From Micromonospora alfalfae (GTDB taxonomy: Bacteria; Actinomycetota; Actinomycetes; Mycobacteriales; Micromonosporaceae), in the NCBI RefSeq assembly GCF_022230925.1, contig NZ_JAKKFH010000034.1, positions 186,001-250,000 on the forward strand: 64,000 nucleotides of DNA, given 5' to 3'. The translations under genes and the position numbers were made by a program. This document shows positions 34,637 to 42,355 of this stretch, piece after piece. Below the pieces are notes generated by a model that was not told the DNA's origin, did no database searches, and worked only from the letters and a program-made list of their open reading frames with translations. The first letter of the stretch is position 1, and every line of letters begins with the position of its first letter.

Positions 34637-35197
34637 ATGACGTACCAGGAGAAGATCGCCGGTCTCGGCGAGCTGTCGTTGGTGACAGTGGACCCGGACC
34701 GGGACGCCGCACTCCTGCACGAATGGGTGACCCTGCCCCGCAACTCCTTCTGGGGCATGGGTTCGCACACTCTCGAAGAGGTCCGCGAGACATACGCCTT
34801 TGTGGACGGCCTCCCCACGCACCACGCGTACCTGATCACCGTCGACGGGGAGCCGGTCGGCCTCTTCCAGAGCTATCAGCCCGAGGCGGACCCGGTCGGC
34901 GAGCGCTACCCGGTCCAGCCCGGCGACGTGGGGATGCACCTGCTGCTCAGCCCCGACCGACGCCTCGCCCGCAGCCTCACCAACGCGGCCGGCCCGGCCG
35001 TCGCCCGCTTCCTGTTCCGCGACCCGGCCGCCCAGCGGATCGTGGTGGAGCCGGACGTCCGCAACCACCTCGCCCTGCGTCGGCTGGAGATCGAGGGCTT
35101 CACCTTCGACTCGGAGATCGACATGCCGGACAAGCGGGCCCAACTCGCGTTCCTGACCCGCGCCCGGTTCGCGGAGAGGCACCCGACGCCGGCCTGA
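34637..35197 (+). CDS. Siderophore GNAT acyltransferase (IucB/RhbD/MbtK-like)
   Basis: 186 residues of the Acetyltransf_8 family used in siderophore assembly. Signatures are LHEWVTLPRNSFWGMGSHTL at the substrate side, VGLFQSYQPEADPVGERYPV and the acetyl-CoA strand/helix GDVGMHLLLSPDRR, with RIVVEPDVRNHLALRRLEIE near the end. It would transfer an acyl group from CoA to an amine or hydroxylamine of the siderophore precursor. Vibrioferrin synthesis has no such step known to me, so this is the feature that most sets this locus apart. ATG 34637 follows GAGGA. It is divergent from the main operon and under the shared iron box. Confidence 0.9.
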   Translation: MTYQEKIAGLGELSLVTVDPDRDAALLHEWVTLPRNSFWGMGSHTLEEVRETYAFVDGLPTHHAYLITVDGEPVGLFQSYQPEADPVGERYPVQPGDVGMHLLLSPDRRLARSLTNAAGPAVARFLFRDPAAQRIVVEPDVRNHLALRRLEIEGFTFDSEIDMPDKRAQLAFLTRARFAERHPTPA

Positions 35198-35250
35198 CCA
35201 CCACGCGACCGGCACCGGCGCGACCGTGCCGCGCTGCGGGTCCGGTGCGC

Positions 35251-35931
35251 TCAGCCGCCCGGTGCGGCTGTGGGCGCGCCGGGCCGGTTGTCCAGCATGT
35301 TCAGCTCGGCGGCCCGCGCCTGCTGGATCCGGCCGGCGAGCGCCTTCACCTCCGGGCTTCCCCCGGCGGTCTGCTCGCCCCGGCACAGCACCACTGTCTG
35401 CGCGAGGTGCGCCCGGATCAGGCCAGTCGCCCGGGACGACACCTCCGCGTCGGACGTGGCACGTAGCTCGGCGAGGCTGGCCTCGGTGACCATGCCGGGC
35501 ATCTGATGCCCCTCGTGGATGTTCAGCTCCGGCGTGTTGCCCACGGCCAACAGCCCACGCAGGTCCCGCAACTCCGCCTGATGGGCCTTCCGGACCTCGC
35601 CGAGAAGGGTCCGCAGCGACGGATCCGCCGGACGGGTGTCGAGCTGATCGATCAGCGCGAGCGCGCCCTCGTTCATCGGGATCAGCAGTTGGATGAAGGC
35701 GTCGTCGGTGCCGTTGAGTGCCACCGGCACGGCCGGCACCGCGGCGGCTGACGACGCTGCCACCGACGACGCTGCTGGTGCCTGGTTGGTGCGACCCCAG
35801 CCCTGGCTGAGCCCGACGGCCACCGCCGTGGCGACCACTGTCGCGACGACGCCGACCAGCCGCCCGGCAGGTACGCGAGGCCCTCTGCGCTCCGCCATGC
35901 CCTGTTCGTCCATCAGTTCGCCAGTGCTCAC
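35251..35931 (-). CDS. DUF305-like membrane-anchored protein with lost metal-site histidines
   Basis: 226 residues. A cytosolic start and one membrane helix (RLVGVVATVVATAVAVGLSQ) are followed by an Ala/Ser/Val-rich stretch and a helical domain laid out like DUF305. DDAFIQLLIPMNEGAL stands where the family has an IPHHxxA motif, HEGHQMPGM matches the HMPGM turn, and LIRAHLAQTVVL replaces the second HH helix. Both His pairs are therefore altered, so metal binding is doubtful. GTG 35931 overlaps the stop of the sigma-GH gene (GTGA), so the two are co-translated. ATG 35913 is an alternative start. Function unknown. Confidence 0.75.
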   Translation of the reverse strand: MSTGELMDEQGMAERRGPRVPAGRLVGVVATVVATAVAVGLSQGWGRTNQAPAASSVAASSAAAVPAVPVALNGTDDAFIQLLIPMNEGALALIDQLDTRPADPSLRTLLGEVRKAHQAELRDLRGLLAVGNTPELNIHEGHQMPGMVTEASLAELRATSDAEVSSRATGLIRAHLAQTVVLCRGEQTAGGSPEVKALAGRIQQARAAELNMLDNRPGAPTAAPGG

Positions 35932-37808
35932 CGGGCGGCTTGGAACGCGCGGCCGACCATTGTCGCGCCGGTCCCGTCGCTGAACAACCCGGACCGGTCC
36001 TTGTCCGTGGCGGGTAGCCCGAACCAGGCGTAACGCTGGAGGTAGGGGAGTTGACCGAGCATGGCGGTGGCCGCCGTGAGGAAGGCCGCCTGCTGCTGCT
36101 GACCGGGAAACTGCGAACCGCCCCCGGCGAAGCGGATCAGCGCGAACTCGGTCAACCAGATCGGTTTCCGGTACCGCTGGTAGACGGCCTGGAGGTACTG
36201 CCGGAGTTGAGCCACAGCGGTGGCGGTCGTGAAGTCGGCGCCGAACCAGTGCAGCGCGATGAAGTCCACCCGGTGGCCGCGGGCCTCTGCGCCGGTCATG
36301 AACCTGTCCAGCCAACCCTGCGGGTCCGGCCCGCCCCAGGCGACCGCCGGGCTGCCCAGTTTGCTGCCCGTCGCCATCAGCTGCGGCCACAGGTCCAACG
36401 CCTGCTCGACCGTCATGTTCGCCTGCTCGGGCAGGTCCGGCTCGTTGAAGGTGAGCAGGTACGGCCCGGCGGCCCTGGCCCGCGCCAGCTCCGCCGCGGT
36501 GACGTTCTCCGCGCTGCGGATCATCGGCACGAACGTCGCACCACGCGGGGTGCTGATCCCCGCGTGCTGGGTGCCCCAGGTGTAGTACCAGCTGGCCCTG
36601 GAGTTCGCCAACGCCTGACTCGCTCCGGCGAAGTTCCACACCCCGACGCCCTTGCGGGCGGAGCTGACCGCCGGCGCGACCGGAGCTTTCGACGAGGGCC
36701 GTGCGCTCGGTGAGGGCGCGACGCTCGGGGTGGCGACGGCGGTGGGCGCGGCAGACGGCGGCGCCGCCCACGAGGGCGCGGACGGATCGTCCGGCAGGAT
36801 CACCACAGCCATGGTGATGGCCAGGACGGCGGCGGCCACACCGGCGGCGAGGGACGGCACGAGGCCACGGGGCCGGTTCACCGCGAGGTCGACGACGCTC
36901 GGGCCGCCGCCCGCATCGGCGGACACCGCGCCGGGTGGGGTCGGCCCGGCGGCGGGTCCGGCCGCCGGGGCCGGGGGTACGACGGCCTGCGCGGCGGCGG
37001 GGGCCGCCGCGCCCGGCAGGTGGGCGCCGAGACCCGCCGGGAGCGGCAGCAGCGGCATACCGGCCAGCAGCCGGTCGATCGGCAGGAGGGTGGTTCCCAG
37101 CCGTCCGCAGAACGCGCAGTCGCGGACGTGTCGAGCCAGTCGCTTGCGCCACAGCGAGCTGGGCGTGCCGTCCCACTCGGCGGTCACGGCGCCCAGGTCC
37201 GGGCAGCCAGGGCGGGCGCGGAGCGCGCGGACGACGCCACGGGCGCTCTGGATCTGCTCCTTCATCCGGTGGATCCGCACCGCGACGTGCCCGGGTGACA
37301 ACCCGAGCGCGTCGGCGACCTCGTTGCGGGTGATCTCGCCGGTCTCCTCCAGCCACCACAGCGAGAGCAGTTCCTGGTCGTCCGGGTCGAGCCAGCGGGT
37401 CGCCTCGGCCACCTCGCGTCGTTGGTCGGTGAGGCCGAGCCGGAGGATGGTCATCCCCGCGAAGTCGGAGGCCGGGTCGGGCACGTTGTGGATCGCGTCC
37501 AGCCCGGCGTCGCGGTTGAGCGCGACGCGGCGACGCGTCTCCCAGTCACGCACCTGGCGGATGGCGATCGCCACCAGCCAGGACCGGTATGCCGCCGGGT
37601 CGTTGAGCGCGGGCAGGTACCGGATCACCCGTACCAACGTCTCCTGGACCACGTCGTCGACGTCGGCGTGCCCGCGCAGCGCACGCCCGACGATGTTGTA
37701 GACCAGCGGGAGCGAGGCCGCGACGACGTCGTCGAGAGCGCGCTGGTCACCCTGCCGGGCCGCGACGACCAACCCGACATCGGGCAGTGCTCGACCGGCT
37801 GACGACAT
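35928..37808 (-). CDS. Membrane-tethered ECF sigma factor fused to a glycoside hydrolase domain
   Basis: One uninterrupted 626-residue frame. Residues 15-95 are sigma region 2 (VYNIVGRALRGHADVDDVVQ, ETLVRVIRYL). Residues 135-190 are sigma region 4 (LDPDDQELLSLWWLEETGEI, then the HTH ALGLSPGHVAVRIHRMKEQ). Residues 227-234 form HVRDCAFC, the Hx3Cx2C zinc motif of ECF anti-sigma factors. A Pro/Ala linker follows, with one membrane helix at about 315-338 (preceded by NRPRG, positive inside), a second Pro/Ser linker and, from about 385, a glycosyl-hydrolase catalytic domain of the Asl1/GH128 type. The candidate catalytic Glu are E456 in LLTFNEPDLPE and E554 in IWLTEFALI. ATG 37808 follows GGAG. 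Related sigma-carbohydrate fusions are known in actinobacterial ECF classifications; the target genes are unknown. Confidence 0.9.
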   Translation of the reverse strand: MSSAGRALPDVGLVVAARQGDQRALDDVVAASLPLVYNIVGRALRGHADVDDVVQETLVRVIRYLPALNDPAAYRSWLVAIAIRQVRDWETRRRVALNRDAGLDAIHNVPDPASDFAGMTILRLGLTDQRREVAEATRWLDPDDQELLSLWWLEETGEITRNEVADALGLSPGHVAVRIHRMKEQIQSARGVVRALRARPGCPDLGAVTAEWDGTPSSLWRKRLARHVRDCAFCGRLGTTLLPIDRLLAGMPLLPLPAGLGAHLPGAAAPAAAQAVVPPAPAAGPAAGPTPPGAVSADAGGGPSVVDLAVNRPRGLVPSLAAGVAAAVLAITMAVVILPDDPSAPSWAAPPSAAPTAVATPSVAPSPSARPSSKAPVAPAVSSARKGVGVWNFAGASQALANSRASWYYTWGTQHAGISTPRGATFVPMIRSAENVTAAELARARAAGPYLLTFNEPDLPEQANMTVEQALDLWPQLMATGSKLGSPAVAWGGPDPQGWLDRFMTGAEARGHRVDFIALHWFGADFTTATAVAQLRQYLQAVYQRYRKPIWLTEFALIRFAGGGSQFPGQQQQAAFLTAATAMLGQLPYLQRYAWFGLPATDKDRSGLFSDGTGATMVGRAFQAAR

Positions 37809-38127
37809 GGGTCCACTCCTTGGGTGCTCATCCGCGCGGCAGCCACGCTGGGTGTGCTGACCGCCCTCAAGATCGGAGACTCGCGGCAGCGGGTGGGATT
37901 ACAGAATTCCTGGGCGGCCGGTTCGTCACAAGCGAGGCGGGTCCGTCGGCGGCGCATATGTGGCGGCGGCGCCGGGTATGGTGCGGGGTGTCGGTGTCGC
38001 CGGGCGCTCGCCCGTGCACAGGACACCAGCATTCGGGCGCCAACGTGTGCGCCGAAGCGTCACCGGGTCGCACGGCCGACGTTGCCGAGGCCCGGACGCA
38101 CCCCTTTCGTAGAGACAGGATCCCTGC
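37809..38127. other. Intergenic region upstream of the sigma-GH fusion
   Basis: 319 bases between divergent genes. I see no convincing coding frame and no clear -35/-10 pair. It must contain the promoter of the leftward sigma-GH gene and probably that of the small gene at 38128. Confidence 0.5.
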
Positions 38128-38313
38128 ATGACATCGAACGACAACGGTCGACCCGCCCTGTTCCTCGCCACGTCGCAGGGTGACGTGCTGGACGGACCGG
38201 CGGTGACCTTCGACAGCAGCGAGGAGGCTATGCGGCAACTGCGTCACCCGTTCGCGGTGCAGCCGGCCCAGCCGACGCCCGGCGCTGTCGACCCCTCGGA
38301 TCAGCGCGGCTGA
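38128..38313 (+). CDS. Small hypothetical protein (61 aa)
   Basis: 61 residues, hydrophilic, no signal peptide or membrane segment. The sequence opens MTSNDNGRPALFLATSQGDV and ends in a Pro/Gln-rich tail. AGGA lies 7 bases before the ATG and codon-position GC is in keeping with a coding frame, but no family is recognised. It stands alone upstream of the SigB/F-type sigma gene. Confidence 0.45.
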   Translation: MTSNDNGRPALFLATSQGDVLDGPAVTFDSSEEAMRQLRHPFAVQPAQPTPGAVDPSDQRG

Positions 38314-38544
38314 TCCCCGCCTGCTCCCTCTCCAAACGCCTAGCCTCATACTTTCGGCTAGAAACTAGTCGGTCTTTCGGGTAGTGTCCGGGTCATCAAG
38401 TGAACGACATGACGCGGTGGCGAGGCCCGTGCTCGTGGCCTTGCGACAGCGCACCTTCGCCCGTACGTGCGCCCCGGCGTCAGCCGGTTCGGAGATCCTT
38501 CCGGTCGACCCGATCGACGGGCATGTGCGGGAGGGGATCACCAC

Positions 38545-39351
38545 ATGTCCACAATCGTCGAGAACGCGACCAGCACCCGCGTCAGCCAGCGCAGCAGCGA
38601 CCAGAGCCCGGATGAGCTGCTCGCCACCCTGGCGGCGACCCCGGCGGACGATCCCCGCCGCCCAGCACTGCGGGACCGTGCCATCGAGGCGTGGCTACCG
38701 CTGGCCCGGCACCTGGCGCGCCGCTACGGCGGACGCGGCGCACCCGACGACGACCTGGCCCAGACCGCCTTCGTCGGGCTCATCAAGGCAGTGGACAACT
38801 TCGACCACGACCGAGGCGTCGACTTCAGCGGGTACGCCATTCCCACGATCATCGGCGAGATCAAGCGGTACTTCCGGGACCGCACCTGGGCGGTGCGCGT
38901 GCCCCGCCGCCTCCAGGAGCTGCGCCTGTCGATCAGCGCGGCGAACAGCGCGCTGACCCAGACCCTCGGCCGCTCGCCGACAGTCGCCGACATCGCGTCC
39001 CACCTCGACGTGTCCGAGGAGACGGTCCTGGAAGGGCTGGAGGGTGCGCGTGCCTACCGGGCCACGTCGCTGTCCACCCCGACCGGGGCCGACGGCAGCC
39101 GCGAACTCGGGGACACCCTCGGCGATGACGACCACGAGTTCGATCTCGTCGAGATCCGCGTCGCCCTCGGCCCGGCCCTCGCCACGCTGCCGGCACGCGA
39201 GCGTCAGATTCTGAGCCTGCGCTTCCACGGCAACCTGACCCAGGCCCAGATCGCCGACCGGATCGGCGTCTCGCAGATGCACGTGTCCCGACTGATCACC
39301 CGCTCGCTGACCGCGCTACGCCGCCAGCTCAACCCGGACATCGCAGCCTGA
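38545..39351 (+). CDS. Alternative sigma factor, SigB/SigF/SigG family
   Basis: 268 residues. Region 2 is well conserved (HLARRYGGRGAPDDDLAQTA, FVGLIKAVDNFDHDRGVDFS, GYAIPTIIGEIKRYFRD), including the RpoD-box-like and -10 recognition helices. Region 3 (LGRSPTVADIASHLDVSEE) and region 4 (LPARERQILSLRFHGNLTQA, QIADRIGVSQMHVSRL) are also intact. This is the general-stress or differentiation class, normally controlled by anti-sigma kinases and PP2C phosphatases. None of the usual anti-sigma genes is adjacent, but a PP2C phosphatase gene lies at 40523-41737. GGGAGGGG precedes ATG 38545; the upstream in-frame extension is unconserved. Confidence 0.95.
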   Translation: MSTIVENATSTRVSQRSSDQSPDELLATLAATPADDPRRPALRDRAIEAWLPLARHLARRYGGRGAPDDDLAQTAFVGLIKAVDNFDHDRGVDFSGYAIPTIIGEIKRYFRDRTWAVRVPRRLQELRLSISAANSALTQTLGRSPTVADIASHLDVSEETVLEGLEGARAYRATSLSTPTGADGSRELGDTLGDDDHEFDLVEIRVALGPALATLPARERQILSLRFHGNLTQAQIADRIGVSQMHVSRLITRSLTALRRQLNPDIAA

Positions 39352-39357
39352 GCCTGA

Positions 39358-40425
39358 TCAGAGTTGGATGACGTGGCCCACCCGTGGCGGCGTACGACCG
39401 GCGAGAACGTCCAGCCACGCGTGTTGCAGCGCCGCCGGCCCGGCACCCACCCGAACGTCTAGCCACCCGCTCACGACGGCGGCGAAGCGTTGCCAGGCCT
39501 CGGTGAACCGCTGGTCGAGGCCGTCGCGGCCCCAGTCGTGGCTGCGCTTGCGCATCTGCACCGGCGCGAAGAACACCTCCTCGGCGGCGTCGGCGTTCGG
39601 CGTCTGGTTGGTGAGCCCGACCGCGATGTCCCGGACCAGGCGGTCGCCGAGGCGACGACGCACCGCGGCACGGGTCGAGGGCGAGCCGGACAGGTCGAGG
39701 TAGACGGTCGGGGCCACGTCGAGGGCGTCGATGTCGTCGTACGACACGACCTCGTCGTAGCAGCCGAGCGACCTGGTGAACGCCAGGTTGCCCGGTGAGG
39801 TGACACCGACCAGGCGCGGCCCTCGCCGGTGCAGCTCGAACGCGGCGGCGTACGCTGTCTTGCTCGACGCCGACGACACCAGCAGCGCCTCGGCACCGTA
39901 GAAGTCGTTGTCGACCACCTGGTCGGCCAGCATGAACGAGGTGAAGAACAGCGGCCGGAACAGGATCAGCAGATCCTCCTGGTCGCGCTGGTACGCGGGG
40001 TCGCCGACGGTGGACCGGTACGCGTTGTACGGCGACGGCAACTCGGCCCGGTGCGGGCTCGCCTCGCGGAACCCGGTCGCGTCGACCCGGTCCGGTCGCA
40101 CCACGAGGTGACCGGCGGGCGGCAGGTAGCCGTAGATCCGTTGCCCCACCTCGACCCCGGCCACCGCCGAGGCGACCACCTCTGCGAAGCCCCAGAGCGG
40201 TGGCAGGCCCCACTGCGGCCCGAGGCCCTGGGCCGCCGGCGGAAAGAACTGCCAGTAGCGCATCGCGTCGCCGAGCACCGCGTAGGTCACGTTGTTGGCG
40301 GTGAGGCCGACGCGGTCCACACGCAGCAGCGCCTCGCCGTCGGCCGGGGCAGGGGTCAAGCCATCGACGAGCGTGGTCTGCCCGAGGTCGTCACGCGCCA
40401 CGGCGAAGGTCCATGAGTCAGCCAT
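39358..40425 (-). CDS. DUF2855 family protein (MDR-like)
   Basis: 355 residues matching the DUF2855 pattern: an N-terminal GroES-like part (LLRVDRVGLTANNVTYAVLG and WGFAEVVASAVAGVEVGQRI) and a degenerate nucleotide-binding part (LLVSSASSKTAYAAAFELHR). The catalytic zinc ligands of alcohol dehydrogenases are not evident. It is convergent with the sigma gene, only 6 bases from its stop. Members are annotated as uncharacterised and often occur as single genes. Probably an NAD(P)H-linked reductase, weakly supported. Confidence 0.85.
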   Translation of the reverse strand: MADSWTFAVARDDLGQTTLVDGLTPAPADGEALLRVDRVGLTANNVTYAVLGDAMRYWQFFPPAAQGLGPQWGLPPLWGFAEVVASAVAGVEVGQRIYGYLPPAGHLVVRPDRVDATGFREASPHRAELPSPYNAYRSTVGDPAYQRDQEDLLILFRPLFFTSFMLADQVVDNDFYGAEALLVSSASSKTAYAAAFELHRRGPRLVGVTSPGNLAFTRSLGCYDEVVSYDDIDALDVAPTVYLDLSGSPSTRAAVRRRLGDRLVRDIAVGLTNQTPNADAAEEVFFAPVQMRKRSHDWGRDGLDQRFTEAWQRFAAVVSGWLDVRVGAGPAALQHAWLDVLAGRTPPRVGHVIQL

Positions 40426-40522
40426 GAGGTGACGCTAGACAGCCTCGCAATCGGAGACAAGTGCACTGCGAGTGCAAAATCCCACTGCGCAAGCCGGGGG
40501 GTCGGGGCGCTGCGGCGCGGGG

Positions 40523-41737
40523 TCAGTGTCGGAGCGCGGCGAGGTCGCGGAGGTGCGCGAGCGGCAGGTGCGGAGGCCGCCACTCCACGAAGAGGGCCGT
40601 CGCGTCGTCCTCGAGCTGGTCGTCCTGGTAGCCGACGACGGCGCGGACCAGGCGACGCATCGTCTCCGGGCTGGGCAACCCGTCGTTCAGGGCACGGTTG
40701 ACGAAGTCGACGAGCCGGTCCAGCCCGAACTGCTCACCCTCGGCGCTGCGCGCGTCGGTGATGCCGTCGGTGTAGGCGAGGATGCGGTCGCCCGGGTGCA
40801 GGTCCTCGACGTGTACCCACGGTCGGCGAGGTGACAGGTGGCCCAGGCCGAGCGGCAACACTGTCGGCCCGGGAAGTTCCCGAACGGCCTTGCCGTCGCG
40901 CAGCAACATCGCACCGGGGTGACCCGCGTTGATCATGCTGAGTCGGCCGGTCTGTCGGTCCAACTCGATGAGCAACCCGGTAGCGAAGAAGTTCGGGTGC
41001 TCGGACCGCACCCAGCGGTCGATGCTGATCGCCGTGTCGACCAGGTCGAGGCCGCACCGACGGGCGTTGCGGTACGCGCTGACCACCAGCGAGGCCAGGG
41101 TGCTCGCCTTGATGCCGTGCCCACAGGTGTCGAAGAGCCCGACGCTGAGGACGTCGTCGTTCAACGCGTAGTCGAAGATGTCGCCGCCGACGTCGTAGCA
41201 CGGTTCGAGGATGGCGGTGACCACAAGGTCGTCGGTGGCGAAGGTCAGCGGTGGGAGCAGGCCCCACACGATCTCGGCCGCGACCTGCATCGGCATTCGC
41301 CGCCGCATCCGCTCGACCACGTCACCGTAGAGCCGGCGGTTGACCAGGATCTGGGCGATGTTGACCGCCACCTCCCAGGCCGGAGCATCCATCGTCTCGT
41401 CGGCGGCGGCCGGCGAGACGATCTCCAGTACGCCCATCCGCTCACACCCGAGCAGCAGTGGCACCCACACCCGGTCCGGGTTGTCGGGCGCGCGCTGGAT
41501 GTCGAGGGTGGTGAAGGCCCGGCCGGCGAGCGTCGTCTCGATAGGCAACTGGCCCCGGTCGAGACCCGCGCGGAGCAGCGGCACGAGGAGAGTCTGCGTG
41601 TAGTCGGCCAGATAGATCACCATCTCGCTGGCGTCGATCGCGGGCGCCGCACGGGAGACCAGTTGCGACACCTCGTCCGGGCCGCCCCGGGGCGCGTTGA
41701 GCTGCAACCAACGCACCACCTCGCCAACGTCGGCCAT
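40523..41737 (-). CDS. PP2C-family (SpoIIE/RsbU) serine phosphatase with N-terminal sensor domain
   Basis: 404 residues. A GAF-like N-terminal domain (about 20-130, with VIYLADYTQTLLVPLL and VWVPLLLGCERMGVLEIV) is followed by the SpoIIE phosphatase domain. Its metal-binding motifs are EPCYDVGGDIFDYALNDD, LFDTCGHGIKASTLAS, NAGHPGAMLL and LAYTDGITDARS. It would dephosphorylate an anti-anti-sigma factor and so free a SigB/F-type sigma factor. The sigma gene at 38545 is a plausible beneficiary. There is no membrane segment, so the signal is cytosolic. Confidence 0.94.
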   Translation of the reverse strand: MADVGEVVRWLQLNAPRGGPDEVSQLVSRAAPAIDASEMVIYLADYTQTLLVPLLRAGLDRGQLPIETTLAGRAFTTLDIQRAPDNPDRVWVPLLLGCERMGVLEIVSPAAADETMDAPAWEVAVNIAQILVNRRLYGDVVERMRRRMPMQVAAEIVWGLLPPLTFATDDLVVTAILEPCYDVGGDIFDYALNDDVLSVGLFDTCGHGIKASTLASLVVSAYRNARRCGLDLVDTAISIDRWVRSEHPNFFATGLLIELDRQTGRLSMINAGHPGAMLLRDGKAVRELPGPTVLPLGLGHLSPRRPWVHVEDLHPGDRILAYTDGITDARSAEGEQFGLDRLVDFVNRALNDGLPSPETMRRLVRAVVGYQDDQLEDDATALFVEWRPPHLPLAHLRDLAALRH

Positions 41738-41893
41738 GCTCCACCTCCCCCTGTCCTCCCGGATCGCGGGAGCACGTAGCGCGAGCGGTGAGGCTACCTC
41801 GCCCGCCGCGCACCGGCGCCTACCGAGTCGCCTCCACGCCAGGGCGCGCCGCGATCATCACACCACCGGCGGCCGGCCCGAGCCGCGCCACCC

Positions 41894-42067
41894 TCACGAG
41901 GATGGCGCCTCGGCGAGGTCAGCCGGGTTGAGGTCCAGGGTGGCGAGCAGCCCGGAGTGCTTGGCCGGGTCCACCCACTCGGGCAGTTCACGCTCGACCC
42001 AGGCGGCCCGAGCCAGTTGACCCCGGTCGCGAAGTGCGGCGACGATTCGGTCCCTGGCGATCCTCAT
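41894..42067 (-). CDS. Small conserved-looking hypothetical protein (57 aa)
   Basis: 57 residues beginning MRIARDRIVAALRDRGQLAR and containing ERELPEWVDPAKHSGLLATL. GGGGAG lies 7 bases before ATG 42067. The charged helical start and the conserved-looking WVERELP-x-VDP pattern argue for a real gene. I believe similar short proteins are frequent in Micromonosporaceae, but this is from memory only. Function unknown. The flanking stretches 41738-41893 and 42068-42355 hold nothing else I can support. Confidence 0.55.
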   Translation of the reverse strand: MRIARDRIVAALRDRGQLARAAWVERELPEWVDPAKHSGLLATLDLNPADLAEAPSS

Positions 42068-42355
42068 CTGGTACTCCCCTAGTTGAGCGTCGAAACAATG
42101 TGCACTGAGGATGAACTCGAGTGCGCGTCGGGCAACCGACCGCCGGACGCCGACGACGCGCCGACCTGTCGGTCGGGACGCGGTCCGCGGTCAGCCGACA
42201 CGGCCGGTACGTCGCGGCGACGGAGAAGATGAGCGCTAACGCCCTGGTGGGCTGGTGGCGACGGCGTCTCGCGGCCACCGGGGTCCCCCGGGCGACATGT
42301 TCACCGTACGCCCTCACGGCGGCCAGCCGCACCAGCGCCCTGGATGGGCCGGAGG

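Noticed and set aside
35932-37359. Fusion of the DUF305-like frame with a long upstream part
   Set aside because: The upstream part is the second frame of the sigma-GH gene and is Arg/Gly/Pro-rich. There is no evidence for a frameshift.
38355-38385. Inverted repeat CGGCTAG/CTAGTCG and a GGGTAGT box as a SigB-type promoter for the sigma gene
   Set aside because: The repeat has a mismatch and no convincing GTTT -35 element at the right distance was found.
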